Below, piece by piece: positions 37,001 to 48,683 of a stretch of DNA of 64,000 bases. Every line of letters starts with the position of its first letter. Position 1 is the first letter of the stretch. Made by a program: the position numbers and the translations under genes. Below the pieces are notes generated by a model that worked only from the letters and a program-made list of their open reading frames with translations, ran no database searches and was not told the DNA's origin. Source of the stretch: Gentiana macrophylla (Eukaryota > Streptophyta > Magnoliopsida > Gentianales > Gentianaceae); assembly GCA_026214975.1 (NCBI GenBank), contig CM047806.1:96309811-96373810 (forward strand), written 5' to 3'.

Positions 37001-40000
37001 AATTATTACAAAGCGAGCATGGTTGTTTATATAGCACAAACCAGCCACAGAAAAAGCAACTAGCCGTTGGTAGTCACATCCCAACGGCTAGTTGGACTAA
37101 CAGCCATGAGTTTTGGCAAATAGAGTACAAGAGCCCTTAGATATTAACTAATTAACTAAATGAAAAGGTTAACTAGTAAACAACGAACATAGGAAAGAGT
37201 ATTAGAATAAATCTGACATAATGATGACGTCATGATTAATTCTAACACTCCCCCTCAAGCTGGTAGATGTATATCAAACATGCCCAGCTTGCCAACATCA
37301 TCATGAAACACTTTCCCAGGTAGGCCCTTAGTGAATAAGTCTGCAACTTGATCCTTAGAGGACACAAACTCAGTAGTGATCAGCCCACTTTCCAGCTTTT
37401 CTTTGATGAAATGCCTATCCACTTCAATATGTTTAGTTCTATCATGTTGGACTGGATTATGAGCAATATCTATAGCTGATTTGTTGTCACTGATCAGTCT
37501 CATAGGAGTTTTCCATGCTATCTTCAAGTCTGTTAGAATGATCTTTAACCATAGCAATTCACACATCCCTATAGCCATAGATATGAATTCAGCCTCTGCA
37601 CTTGATCTTGCTACCACAGGTTGTTTCTTGCTCCTCCAAACTACTAGGTTCCCTCCCAGAAAGAGGCAGTGACCAGAAGTAGATCTCCTGTCATCTAAAG
37701 ATCCTGCATAATCAGAATCCGTATAGGCTTTGATGTCAAGATTGTCACTCTTCTTATATAGGATTCCCTTGCCTGGACACCCCTTCAAATAATCCAGAAT
37801 TCTATCTGCAGCCCTCTGATGACAAACCTTGGGTTTTTGCATGAATCTACTAACCATATTAACAGCAAAAGCAATATCTGGCCTAGTATGAGCCAGGTAT
37901 ATCAACTTTCCTACTAACCTTTGATAGGAGTACTTATCCACATCTTCATCTCCAGGAGACTCATTCAACCCATGATTGTAATCAATGGGAGTGTTGGCAG
38001 GTTTGCACCCTAACTTCCCAGTATCTTTAAGAAGATCAAATATATATTTTTGTTGTGAGATAAAGATCCCTTGGTTAGAGTGAGCAACTTCAATACCTAG
38101 GAAGTATTTGAGTCTTCCTAGGTCTTTTATGTCAAATTCTTTTGCCATCTCTATCTTTAACCACTGATTTGTGAATTCATCATCCCCTGTGACAATCATG
38201 TCATCCACATATACCAGGAGAATGGATTTCTTCCCAGAATCAGCTATTTTGACAAACAGGGTGTGATCCCCTTGGCTTTGCTTGTATCCTTTGTGTATCA
38301 TAAAGTGAGCAAATCTACCAAACCAGGCCCTTGGGGATTGTTTCAATCCATACAAGGCCTTTTTCAGTTTGCACACTTTGCCTTCATAGTCCTTGAATCC
38401 AGGAGGTACCTGCATGTAAACAGTTTCTTCAAGTTTGCCTTGTAAAAAGGCATTCTTGACATTAAATTGTTGTAACGACCATCCAAGGTTCACTGCTAAG
38501 GATAACAGAATCCTGACAGTGTTCATTTTTGCCACAAGGGCAAAAGTTTCAAAGTAATCCAAGCCATGTGTTTGGGTGTAACCCTTAGCCACAAGCCTAG
38601 CCTTGTGTCTTTCAATTGTGCCATCAGATTTATACTTTGTAGTAAACACCCATTTGCATCCCACAGTTTTCTCACCCTTAGGTAAGTTAACTAGGTCCCA
38701 AGTGTTGTTCTTCTCTAAAGCTTTCATCTCTTCTTTCATAGCTCTTGCCCATTTTTCATCAGCAAGAGACTCATTCACATTTTTTGGTGTACCTTCTTTT
38801 AGAAGGTTTGCTAAAAACTTCTTGTTATTTTTGGAACATTTTTTGTAGGACAAGAATGTTCTCATAGGGTGTTTAGTACATTCCATTTTTCTCTTCCTCA
38901 ATGCTATAGGAAGATCATCATTTGTATCACTATTCTCAGAATCACTAACCCTATATTTTTCAATTGAGGTTTCTGAGTCACTACTTGCATTATCAGTTGC
39001 ACTAGTTGTTTCCTCTGGAACATCACTTTCCTGAGGTGACTCAGTGCCCTCTGCATTTGGCACATTGTGATAGTGCTCATGAGGAGACATAGAGGGAGTA
39101 AGTTTGGTGACCTTCTTCTTTCTAGGTTACACAATAGGGGTCTTCTCCTGTTGTTGTGTAGACTTTTCATTCTCAATATTCACAGATCCAGAGATTGTTT
39201 CTAGTTGTATGTGATTTTGAGAAATGATGTTCTCACTCATGTTCATTAGAAACTTAGTGTTAGTGTCCAACTCCTTATTAACAGGCTCCCCCTGAAGATT
39301 GAAGTAAGAATTTTCCTCATGGAAAGTTACATCCTTAGAGATGAGCACTCTCCTAGAAGGAGGATGGTAACATTTGTAACCTTTTTGAGTATTTGAATAC
39401 CCTATGAACACACATTTTTGTGCCCTAGGGTCCAGTTTCCCTCTGTTTGGTTTGTGAATGTGTACAAACACTTCACAACCGAACACTCTTGGAATTAGAT
39501 TTTCATGTTTAGGCATCCTTGGAAACCCCTGATATAGTATTTCAATAGGGGTTTTACTTCCCAGTACTTTGGTAGGTAATCTATTGATCAAGTGAGCAGC
39601 TGTTAACACAGCTTCTCCCCAATAGTTTTTGGGAACAGACATTTGAAACATGTTAGCTCTAGACATTTCCAGTAAATGCCTATTTTTCCTCTCAGCTAGG
39701 CCATTTTGTTGAGGAGTGTGGATACATGAGGATTCATGTAATATTCCTTTCTCTTCAAGAAAAGGATCAAGCAGCTGATTGAAGTATTCTCTTCCATTAT
39801 CTGGCCTTATCCTCTTGATCTTTGTATCAAATTGGGTCAGAATCTGGTTGTAGAATCTAGGAAAGATACTTAGCAAATCAGATTTTTGTTTCATAAGATA
39901 AATCCATGTTACTCTAGTGCAGTCATCAATAAAAGAAACAAACCAAAAAGAACCATTTATATTAGAAATAGGAGCAGACCCCCAAATGTCACTATGAATA

Positions 40001-43000
40001 ATGGTGAAAGGATATTTACATCTAATATTTTGAGCTGGAAAAGAGACTCTTTTGTGTTTAGCCAGTTCACAAACATTACAACAAAGCCTATCACTATCAC
40101 AGTTTTTGAACATATTAGGTAGCATTTGCTTTATTATACTAAAAGGAGGATGTCCTAATCTGTAGTGATACATCCACAGATTGTCTAGATTAGCCTTAGA
40201 CAAAAAACCAGCAACAGCAATTTGAGTCTTTGGTTAATTTTTGTATGGAAATCAGGTTGGTAGATAGACTAGGAACATGCAACACATCTTTTAAGATGAG
40301 TTTATCACATAAAGCATAGTCCCCTATCCCAGTCACATGGATAGGGGAGCCATCAGCAACAGATATGGTTCTATTTTTGTTACAGACTTTGTATGAGGAC
40401 AGATTATCACATGAGATGACCATATGGTCTGTGGCACCAGAATCAATGACCCATTGTATTGGACCTTCAGACTGTTTATTAAAACCAGTCATACCTGAAA
40501 AGGCCAAGGAGGTTGATGAGCTTTCTAATGACTCAATGAACTTCCTCAGTTTTTCTATCTCTGAAGGTCCAAGGCGAGACTTTGATTACGATTCTGACCT
40601 TCGGACATTCTCATTTTTCTGATTCTCATTGCCACTGACAGTGTTAGCAATATTTTTGTTGGTGTTGTCACTCCCTGGTTTCCCATGGAGTTTCCAACAG
40701 TTTTCTCTAGTGTGCCTGTTCCTTTTACAGAAAGAACAGAACAGAGAGTCTTTTTCACCATTCTTGTTATTCTTTTGATAATTGTTCCCATTCCTTTGGA
40801 AGGTAGGGTTCTTATCATTGGTATTCTTGGTGCCTTGAATAATCAAAGCAGAACTTTCAATGGGAGATGCGTCAATCATGACACCTCTCCTACTTTCCTC
40901 TGCTCTAATAAGAGCTATAGTTGCATTTAAACTAGGAAGGTCTCCCTTTCCCAGAATCTGAACTCTACAGAGTCATATTCCATGTTAAGACCAGCCAAAA
41001 AGGCATAGATCCTATCCTTTTCAAATATCCTTTTCAGGATATCAACATCCTCACTGTTGTTCATCTTGATGCATTGGTAGTGGTCTAGTTCTTGCCACAG
41101 ACCTTGCATCAGACCTGAATATTCAGTGATGGATCTACTGCCCTGCTTTGTATTTGAAATCTTAGTTTTTACCTCATAGATTTGAGCTGCATCATTGACC
41201 TTTGAGTAGGTCTCCTTCACATGATCCCAGTTTCCTTTGCATTTGGCCATGAACATGCATGTATCAGCGATTTCGGGGATCATGGAGTTCCATGCCAAGA
41301 CATCACCATTGAGTCTTGCTCGTCCCATCTCAGTAAACTTAGGATCTTCTTGAGTGGGTCTGTCCCATTCGGTGATCGAGCTTGCTCTTTCCTTTCGAAA
41401 AGTCCGGACAAACCGGGACCATTTCAAGTAATTTTTCCATTGAGTTTAAGAGCGGTGAATGCTTTGAAGATCGCCATTATTGGTGGAAAGATGATCAGAA
41501 AGAGGAGCTACTGCAGTAGTATCACTTGTAGCAGTTGATTCAGCAGCCATGAGGATTTAGAAAAATTTCCCAGAAATTTGAATTTTTGAGCCTACAGCTC
41601 CGATACCATGTAAGAGCGGAAGATAAATAAGAGAGGAGAGAAATAACTTGTAGTTTATTTCATTAAGAAGAAGCTTAGTTATTACAAAGTGAGCATGGTT
41701 GTTTATATAGCACAAACCACCACGAAAAAAGCAACTAGCCGTTGGTAGTCACATCCCAACGGCTAGTTGGACTAACAAACCATGAGTTTTGGCAAATAGA
41801 GTACAAGAGCCCTTAGATATTAACTAATTAACTAAATGAAAAGGTTAACTAGTAAACAACGAACATAGGAAAGAGTATTAGAATAAATCTGACATAATGA
41901 TGACGTCATGATTAATTCTAACAAAAACCAGGATGAAATCAAGAAATCAAAACACCAAATAACTACAAAATCGCGCTCTTCTAGAACCAGAATCCGGACC
42001 GTAAATATACCAAAATATGATTCATTCAACAATAACTAATATATCATGCCTTTTTTGCTCTTTTCTTCTTTCTTCTTTTGTTTAGGCCATGAATTCATTT
42101 CATACTAATAGTCGATCCAATGATTTGCAGCACTTATTTATAAATCATTCCTTCGATAGAAACGCATTAGAAATCAACCTCCTCAAAACTCTCCAAATGA
42201 CTAATATCCACCCAAGCATACAAAGGTCAGTTGATGCTAGTGTTCTCTCACTCAAAAAAAGGATCTACTGATACTAGTTTCATATATCAATGTGCATGGT
42301 CCCAAAACGCCATATATCAATGTACATGGTCCCAAAATGTATTATCCACACAATGAATTACAATATGCTCAAAGGTAATCAATAATTAAGTCCCACTTTA
42401 AGCATTAAAATCTTAACCCCTATGCAATACTTGATACATCTCCACCTCCCAAATCTGGTTGCTAAGAGCTAAAAGCTAATGCCATTTGGTCAGAAAATTT
42501 TGCTTCCCTAAAAGCCAATCTACTCGATTACTATTTCTGTGTTGACTAAATTTTCCACTCTAAGATCACAGAGATAATATTCTTAAACCATATACTCCAG
42601 AATAATCATTGCAAACCAAAAATGAAGAAGGTGACTTTGTTACGTAACAAGCAATGATAAGGAAAAATGAGTAAGTTCGTCAATGGCATGATCTCGCAAC
42701 GAATGACAAACAGAAAAGGAACAAAGAGGAGTGGTATAAACACTAAAAGTTATCACAAGCAAATTCAAAGTAGCACTAATCAGCATTTAGCCACATTAAT
42801 ACTTCTTCACCTGAATTAAACCTCCACTACAAATCTAAACTCATAAGACATTGCATGGACACAACAATTCTTACTACAATGAAATCTCACTTTGTCTTCC
42901 CAAAAACCAAAGGATCACTAGCTTTGATGCAAAACCCATTGGATTATGCTTCATTTAGACCCATTGCACATACTAAAGAAAATACAAAAATAAAGAATAA

Positions 43001-44403
43001 AAAGCACAGCCGTCCTGGTTAGTAGTGTATCCAGGAAAATCTTCAAGCAAGGCAAGGCACATGCAAAATATAAGGAAGCTATTTCCAGATCTCTAAACAA
43101 CAGCAGAGCATAGTAAAATTCGCATGTCAATTAGTAGAGGCCCGTTTACTTCACCATAACAATTTTTTTAACAAGATGATATAGATCCATTACTATATAA
43201 TATTGCTTAATTAGAGAAAAATCAAACAATTGTTGTTCAAAGCCTTCCTATTCTGACATCTTTTCATAACTTTTCCAGGGCAAACTCAAGAAATTATTTG
43301 TTTGTCAACATGTAGCAAATAACAAATAAAAAATAAAAGCATTCATCCAAGACTCTTCCATCTAAAAATATGAGAACGGTGCACTTGTATACCTACTAAT
43401 ACAGGCACAAGTTGTGACCTTTACACAATTTCCTACATATCCATGCATTTTTCTTGGGTCCAATGGGAGCACTTGCCTCAACTAAGTACACATGTAATAG
43501 TCCTTGTTCCAGGTTCTACAAGTGTTCCCCCGCAACTCCAGGCTCCTTAAATTATATTTTCGCAAATACTAAATTACTTGAAATCACAATAACAGAGCTA
43601 ACATATGCAATCGAAGGCAATGTAGCCAAAACATAATAAAACTTGAATCACGATTAAAAGCGGAATATTGCCCTGAAACACCATTGTGTAAAAAGAAATT
43701 AGAACTCACTTCACCAGCACTCTCCAACTCCTCCTCAGAAGAGCCAGCCCATAAAGGATGAGCCCTAAATGCCGCTTCCATATTCCCAAGGAAGGTCTGG
43801 ACAGCAGCACTATCCTTATCCGCGTCCGCCTCATTGTTCATGAATGACACTATAAAGCTGCAAAATTAAATTACTGAGTTCAGGTACCAGCGAATACACA
43901 CTTTGCCGCTTTACTTGCTTTTCAAAATGCTGAGATAATTCAATTGTCATTTAAACCAAATTTATGCTAAAATGTGTTCAAAATTCAGTTCTGGGCTAAT
44001 AACAATGGTCATCATCAAGATGATAAGCAAGTATGCTGAAATGTGAAAATCTAGTCTAGAAGAGGGAGGGAAAAAAAAAAAAAAAAGGAATGCTGACCTT
44101 AAATGCACAAACAAGTAAATTCATTAAAGAAAAAAGAAATTTTTTTTAAAAAAAATCATTAAATTACTTGCACTTTGGCGGTTTGACCACAATTTGATCA
44201 ACTGAAGTTCCTTTTACTACTGGAAACTTAATAAACTAAATTATCGTTTATAAAGAAAGAGAATCAATGACCGAGGCCTTCACTGACCTCTTAATCGATT
44301 TGACGAATTCAGCGGCGGAAGGCTGGCGCATGCGCTCGAGGAAATCGTGCCATGTCAACGGCGCCGTCGATGATCCAAAAGCATCAGCGCCGGCGACATC
44401 CAT
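27814..44403 (-). CDS. VPS9A: VPS9-domain Rab5 guanine nucleotide exchange factor (VPS9A ortholog), 5 exons
   Basis: It activates plant Rab5 GTPases on endosomes, for endocytic and vacuolar traffic. Coding exons: 44403-44288, 43857-43710, 31551-31381, 30245-30066, 28581-27814. All junctions are GT-AG and join in frame to 460 residues. The N-terminal helical bundle is residues 1-145 (HDFLERMRQPSAAEFVKSI, then AAFRAHPLW in exon 2 and LEKYVMTKLYTRVFA in exon 3). The VPS9 core spans exon 4 and the start of exon 5: LAQKELQKINMYKAPRDKLV, GADDFLPVLIYVTIK (Asp193) and AAYFFTN (Tyr233). These line up with the Asp and Tyr needed for exchange activity in Arabidopsis VPS9a, with an 8-residue N-terminal offset. 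The C-terminal tail is shorter than in Arabidopsis (460 against about 520 residues) and keeps SISDLENKGAT and NNYKQLVFKYV. ATG 44403 is the first methionine and gives the conserved start region. No stop or frameshift was seen. Intron 2 is 12,158 bp. Confidence 0.95.
31933..32060 (+). mobile_element. SINE-like, tRNA-derived, with A-rich tail
   Basis: An A-box-like TGCCCTAGTGGTAA (about 31943) and B-box-like TGAGTTCAAATCCC (about 31984) have tRNA spacing. They are followed by an A-rich tail of A, ACA and AAAAG runs (32014-32060). The acceptor stem does not pair, which argues against a real tRNA. It lies antisense to VPS9A in intron 2. Confidence 0.55.
32540..34084 (-). mobile_element. Ty1/Copia 5' fragment: LTR, PBS, gag, knuckle, PR start
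   Basis: On the minus strand the 5' LTR is 34084-33824 (261 bp, TGTTAGAAATC...GCATTTTTACA). It is followed by a PBS-like TGGTAATCAGAGC (33823-33811). Gag begins MASSAISSVSTG (33780) and continues in shifted frames (LRNIEQEPKDVTKYFNHLK, about 33350), then a zinc-knuckle region (about 33000) and a protease start IIDSGAS (about 32720). The rest of the element and the 3' LTR are missing. A (GA)n run lies at 33977-34008 in the LTR. Confidence 0.75.
34085..36735 (-). mobile_element. Ty1/Copia fragment: PBS, gag, PR, integrase
   Basis: On the minus strand a PBS TGGTATCAGATCC (36735-36723) is followed by gag (starts at 36676 MASETTSSATEI), a knuckle region (about 35880), a PR region (about 35590, YSGASDLMTVDGT), an integrase core (35181-34780; VDGHSRITCVYLM, then LRSDNAKEF and VTPQQNEV) and the integrase C-terminus (VTLDVIFDEEHA, 34471). 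It ends near MPIALKNG at about 34100, just where RT should begin. RT and RNase H are absent. Many stops and frameshifts; non-functional. Confidence 0.75.
36933..37247 (-). repeat. 3' LTR of the Copia element
   Basis: On the plus strand it runs from TGTAAGAGCGG to GATTAATTCTAACA. A minus-strand TATA box (GCTATATAAACAACC, about 37025) is visible. It also contains an inverted pair CTAGCCGTTGG / CCAACGGCTAG. Confidence 0.95.
37248..37262 (-). other. Polypurine tract of the Copia element
   Basis: Reads CAGCTTGAGGGGGAG on the minus strand, directly before the 3' LTR. It primes plus-strand DNA synthesis. Confidence 0.85.
37255..40203 (-). pseudogene. Copia integrase-RT-RNase H with one internal stop
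   Basis: One frame runs from 40203 to 37255, broken only by a TAA at 39129-39127. The integrase part (to 39130) has LWMYHYRLGHPP, the zinc region C-NVCELAKHKR, and the core motifs FIDDCTRVTWIYLM, RIRPDNGREY and HTPQQNGLAERKNRHLLEMS. The RT part has GCKWVFTTKYKSDGTIERHK, LLVYVDDMIVTGDD (active-site YVDD) and LVGKLIYLAHTRPDIAFAV. RNase H has YTDSDYAGSLDDRRSTSG and the SSAEAEF motif, and the frame ends at the PPT. Because the 611-residue RT-RH frame is intact, the stop looks recent. The junction with the upstream protease frame is shifted near 40200, where part of the pre-integrase region is missing. Confidence 0.93.
40196..41550 (-). pseudogene. Copia gag, zinc knuckle and protease, frameshifted
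   Basis: Gag starts at ATG 41550 (MAAESTATSDTTAVAPLS). It shifts frame near 41450 and continues as KWSRFVRTFRKERAS... to 40927 (QGSRSITEYSGLMQGLWQEL, the usual Copia gag signature). A CCHC knuckle C-SFCKRNRHTREN-C is at about 40740. The protease has WVIDSGATDHM (active-site DSG, about 40460) and DVLHVPSLSTNLISI. At least three frame breaks separate these pieces, so no full Gag-Pol can be made from this copy. Confidence 0.88.
41597..41608 (-). other. Primer binding site (initiator Met tRNA)
   Basis: The minus strand reads TGGTATCGGAGC directly after the 5' LTR. This is the standard plant Copia PBS with one variant base. Confidence 0.88.
41609..41923 (-). repeat. 5' LTR of the Copia element
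   Basis: Same length (315 bp) and ends as the 3' LTR. The differences seen are AGTTATT for AATTATT, AAGTGAG for AAGCGAG, and small changes in the CCAGCCACAG and AACAGCC stretches. Confidence 0.95.
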
Positions 44404-45641
44404 ATCTTCAAGACTAAAAGCCTCGGACTGTGATAATGTTCAGACGTTCAGATTAACGGCGGTGATGAGTTTCAGCTCAAGAGAAAGATCAAGTGCGGAA
44501 GTAGAGTAGTGTCGAAGTGAATATACGGAGATGGAAGCGGAAAGAAAACGGAGACAACACGTGGATTTCTTCGAGCGGGTCGAAGTGAATAGAAGAGGCA
44601 CTATCCCGATCTGAAAATGATACGTCGTCTCCCAACGGAAATTTTTGTTTGGAACTATGAGTCACGATGACCGTCAGTTTTATGGTGATACAGGTAGATT
44701 ATGTTATACATGTTTTATTAATAATATTTTTTAAAATAACGTGACGAAGATCGGATTAGTCCTTGCCATAATGCAATGCGTCAGTCGTGGATTGGCTACA
44801 ATAAAGAAAGAAGAAAGTAACAACATGAAAGGCCGAGAAGAGCTCACCGCAGTTCGGCCAGAGTTTTCCTTATCCGATATATAACACGTTCATATATCAT
44901 AGGATAAACATGGAAAGAATCTCATGGTATAATGACATTGATCATGTCATTTAAACGTATTCATAATTATCCCTAAATCAAAGGATTTTGACTCGATAAT
45001 ATCCTTAGGGACTAAAAATTCCGAACCTTGTTGGACAAAAAAACGGGTGATGCACCATCTATATTAACGATCCCTAATGAACTACGAGAGACTTGAGTCA
45101 AATTACACATATTGGTTACGTAGACAACTTGAAAAAATTATTCAGGCTCAATCTAAAAAAATACACACAAAAAACATCCCATCTCCGATTTGTTCTTGAA
45201 TTAGTTGTCATAGAAATAATTACGGCTCGGATTTATACCCCGACGATATCCAACATCGTCACAAGGATGAATATTTAAGTACAATGTAAAAAATAAGGAC
45301 CCATTCATTTATATAATATTTTATTTGGTGCTTCGATCAAGCGTCATTCTTGTACTGAGGTGATCCCAAGCACACTTTTTATATCTTAGGTATAAAGCGC
45401 GGTTTGAACACTCATCCTATCACTTCATATCGATCACCAAGCAAAACTCTACCATCTCCTAAATTGCGCTCAAAATGTATAACTCATTGATTAGTATGAG
45501 TCACATCCTGGTCAATGATAAAAGAAACGTTTTAAGTGATACATGAAATGGATATTTCAATACTCTCATCTTAAAGCCAACTCTTTTTACCTCTTTGCAA
45601 GACCTTAAAACGCTCTAATTGTGTTCCGCTCGTAGAAATTG
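44404..45641. other. VPS9A upstream region and flank of the Gypsy element
   Basis: 44404-44640 is GC-richer than its surroundings and is the likely 5' UTR and promoter-proximal sequence of VPS9A; no TATA box was picked out with confidence. 44700-45641 holds no gene or repeat I recognise. The Gypsy TSD begins at 45642. Confidence 0.5.
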
Positions 45642-45646
45642 AGTCA

Positions 45647-46104
45647 TGATCGAACTCAAAATGCAAATGGATATAACCGTATGGTCTTTCTTGGTCTAGG
45701 ATTGAACAAAGATTGGTTTTTCGACTATCAATGGACTGAACTTAAGAAGTAAGCTGCCTACGTATCCAAATATATATTTGGAATCAAGTCCAACCGTAGT
45801 TCAGGCGGTTATCCGAGATAATGGAGTTAATGGGTGGTTATGTAACCCCCAACGTCCCACGTTTATTCATAACTGCTCTTTATCCCAGATGCGTATGTCT
45901 CCGATCGCTTACACGGTCGGGAACTTCCTGGTCCGATCTATCTTCTTACAGTCGGGAACACCCTTAGCTTTGATCAATGATCTTTTCCAGTCACCTGGTT
46001 CATCTGGTCGTAGTGACTTCCAGGTTAGATATAACTATGTCCTGTTCTGCTGGTCCATTCTATGTACGCTCGACACGTGGACCTATTCAGGTCACCTCCA
46101 ATCA
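45647..46104 (-). repeat. 3' LTR of the Gypsy element
   Basis: Plus strand TGATCGAACTCAAAATG to CACCTCCAATCA. It pairs with 56792-57249. Confidence 0.95.
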
Positions 46105-46119
46105 AAGCCCCCCAAATCT
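46105..46119 (-). other. Polypurine tract of the Gypsy element
   Basis: The minus strand reads AGATTTGGGGGGCTT immediately before the 3' LTR. Confidence 0.85.
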
Positions 46120-46558
46120 GAATCAATATGATCTAGCCCTTCAAATGGATTAAGATCTGAAGTTCAAGGTTGTTCCACGTGTACCATCCAGATGGCCTAT
46201 CAACCTTTGCCTTGGTTATCTCAAACGCCACCATAATTGCACACGCTTTGTCTTTTCGATCAATGCATAGTCCAAACGTCCCATCCTTTGGCTAAATGCA
46301 ATCAAATCTATTAAAATCTGCAAACGCCCATCATTATTTATAGACACAGACGTCAGATTTGGCGGATTTGCTCCCTCAATTAACAAGTAAGTCTTTCTTC
46401 CTTCTGCGGGGTCTTCTTTTACTCCTTATGAATCCAGACCAGCCTGAAGTATCCAATCTGGCGAAAATCCCCTTTTCTCTTCTCCCCTCATTTGATTACT
46501 TATTGTTCCTCGCCCTTATTGAATCACCTCAACCGAGTATAATATTTCCAGTTATCTG

Positions 46559-48384
46559 CGCCCATAAGAGCATTAAGGAGGACTCTGAGACTAAAAAGAT
46601 GATGGCTTGCCACGCAATTGACTCAAATCGAAGGATTACGATATCACAAGCATTTGTGATAAGTATGGGATAAACAAGAATGTTTATGCCCCATTCGACT
46701 TGAGTGCAGGAAAAGCGCCACGCTTCCTCCTCCTGCCGGATCTTGTGTCTTGTCTATAAGAAGCGCTTTGAGTCACGGTCTCCGATTTCCCTTCCTCCAA
46801 ATTTATTTGGAAATACTTCGATATTACGATTTAGGGATTGGTCGAGATAGTCCCAAGAGTATACGAGCCATTCTTGGTTTCTTGATTTGGTGCGGTGTTT
46901 TGTTACCCCTTCACTCTGTCACTCTTTAGGACCTTTTATCGGTGTAAACAAGTTAAGAAAAGTCCGGTGATCTCTTTTGCGGAGAGAACGATAGTTTGAG
47001 TAGCATACGGTTGATTAAGAAAACCGACCACATTCTAGGATTGGAAAAAACATTTCTTTTACATTAGGCCTCAAACTGCCAGGGACATAGGCAAGTTGAA
47101 CACCTCCACTAAAAATAGTGATGTGTTAGAGAGCAAGCTGGATAAGAAATTGTTGAATGATAGCAGAGTGTCACCCATATATCTGGGTCTGAGAAACTAC
47201 AGTTCTAATTTAATCGATGCTGCCCGTTTGGAAACCGCTGGTCCAGAACCTTATGTTGAGTTATCAGATGAGAGATACAATATAAGTAGGATTTCTTGTT
47301 TTGAGTGTTTATGTTTCTCCTTTGAGGCATGCTTTTAATTACTTGTTGATATTTGCAGTGGTGAGTTTCACCAATATCATCCAGATAGCTGATGATGCTT
47401 CACCTCCCAGAGGTCAGGATGCATCCGATCCCGTTGTCAACCCAAATGTGCCTGATCAGACTGCCAACCCTGGTGACAGTCATCTAACTGAGCCCTCGAT
47501 CGAGACAGATCATGCTGACGATGACTCTAAGGAAACCAACGATTATCAGATGGTTCCCCGTACTGCTCTAGTAGAGACCACAGCTGAGACTAGACGTTCT
47601 TCAAAGCGTATCAGATCTCAGGATCAAGCTGACAAAGATGCTGAGGCTTCTGAGCGAGCTCAAGGGGAAAGATATGATTGGAAAGAGTGGTTCAATCAAG
47701 ACTTGTCAAAATTTGTAAGAATCCTCTCCCAAAGGTAGTACTCTATTTTTTTTTTTGATATTATATGCTGACTTCGCTCCCTGCATTCCTTTTTAGGGCG
47801 CCAAACTAAATAGGGAGATCTTGTCCAGACTGAAAAATTCTGGAAAAGTTGAAGAGGACCTGTCCAGATCTTTATCTGAATGGAAGGCCAAATATGAAGG
47901 TTTGTTGAACATTTCTGCAGCTGAGAAAATGGCCTTATCTGATGAACTGAAGGCCAAGACCACTGAATTCCAAACCCACACTGCTACTTCTAATCAAATC
48001 AAATCCGAGCTGGAAAAGATGGTGGCCACTCTTGAAGTGGAAAGAGACGATTTGAAAAGCAAGCTTCCTGAGCACATTGCTAAAGCCCTTGCTGATTACA
48101 GAAGGTCTGATGAGCTAGCCAATAATATAAAGATGCTATTTGCTCCAATTATCTGGTTTGGGTACTCCTCAGCCATTGAAGATGTAAAAGCAGCAGGTCT
48201 CCATGTTGATGCTACCAAGCTTTCCCATGTGGGTTGGAACAGAAATGATGGATCTCAAACTTATGAGGCCAGATTCAAGGAATTTATGGATGGAGTGGAC
48301 TTGGTCTCCAAGTATGGAAAAAATCCTCCACCTGCTCAAGCTGGCTCATCATCTCAATCTCAAGTTCCCCCCAATTCAAAATGA
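46559..48384 (+). pseudogene. Antisense spliced ORF of the Tat element (plant-transposon-protein-like, coiled coil)
   Basis: It runs opposite to gag-pol, between PPT and INT. The first part (46559-47285) is a decayed domain like the putative plant transposon proteins (SHGLRFPFLQIYLEILRYYD, then ILGFLIWCGV), with stops near 46755, 46935 and 47070. After that two introns obey GT-AG and keep frame: 47286-47358 (donor AAGTAGG, acceptor TTTGCAG) and 47715-47796 (donor TTTGTAAGA, acceptor TTTTTAG). Exon 47359-47714 is acidic and hydrophilic (VSFTNIIQIADDASPPRGQ). Exon 47797-48384 is a coiled coil (SEWKAKYEGLLNISAAEKMA; IKSELEKMVATLEVERDD) with a C-terminal tail ending in Ser/Gln/Pro residues. Its role is unknown; Retand-like elements carry such ORFs. 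The intact last two exons suggest selection persisted late in the parent lineage. Confidence 0.78.
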
Positions 48385-48683
48385 AAATATTTAACTTGTC
48401 CTTCTCTTTCAATTCTGACTTCAAACATTACAACCTTTGTTGTTACTGTCCTCAAAATTTTGTTATTTTGCTTGTCTTCATATGAGAGTTTTTGGAATTT
48501 TAGTGCCTCTGGCACCATTTGCACTCTATTTGGAATTTTAGTGTCTCTGGCACCCTTTGCACAATTTCTACAAAATGTGTTTGCCTTTGTGCCTTATATT
48601 GTGTTTCTCCTTTATCCTTTGCTCTCCCCAGTGTGACGTGTGACTTGTCTGTGCCGCATACGTCATACTGTGGTTTTTTACAG

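Larger units (their letters stand above)
36933..41923 (-). mobile_element. Complete Ty1/Copia retrotransposon, recently inserted, coding-defective
   Basis: The length is 4991 bp. The LTRs are 315 bp each and differ at only about half a dozen sites by eye. The TSD AAAAC is exact at 36928-36932 and 41924-41928. PBS, PPT and the order gag-knuckle-PR-INT-RT-RH are all present on the minus strand. The VARSSAEAE and CELLWLK motifs suggest the Ale-like lineage, which is inference. The insertion site lies beside the PBS end of the older Copia fragment at 34085-36735. Confidence 0.95.
31552..43709 (-). other. VPS9A intron 2, enlarged by nested retrotransposons
   Basis: It starts with donor GTGAGTTC after exon 2 (43709) and ends TTGCAG before exon 3 (31552). 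It holds, in coordinate order, a SINE-like tract, a 5' Copia fragment, a second Copia fragment, a nearly complete Copia element and about 1.8 kb of unique-looking sequence (41929-43709). All three Copia copies have the same transcriptional direction as the gene. Confidence 0.93.

Noticed and set aside
47793..47981. Minus-strand frame in the Gypsy 3' region that might extend pol
   Set aside because: The plus-strand frame has splice-consistent exons and a coiled coil; the minus frame is its complement and lacks any domain.
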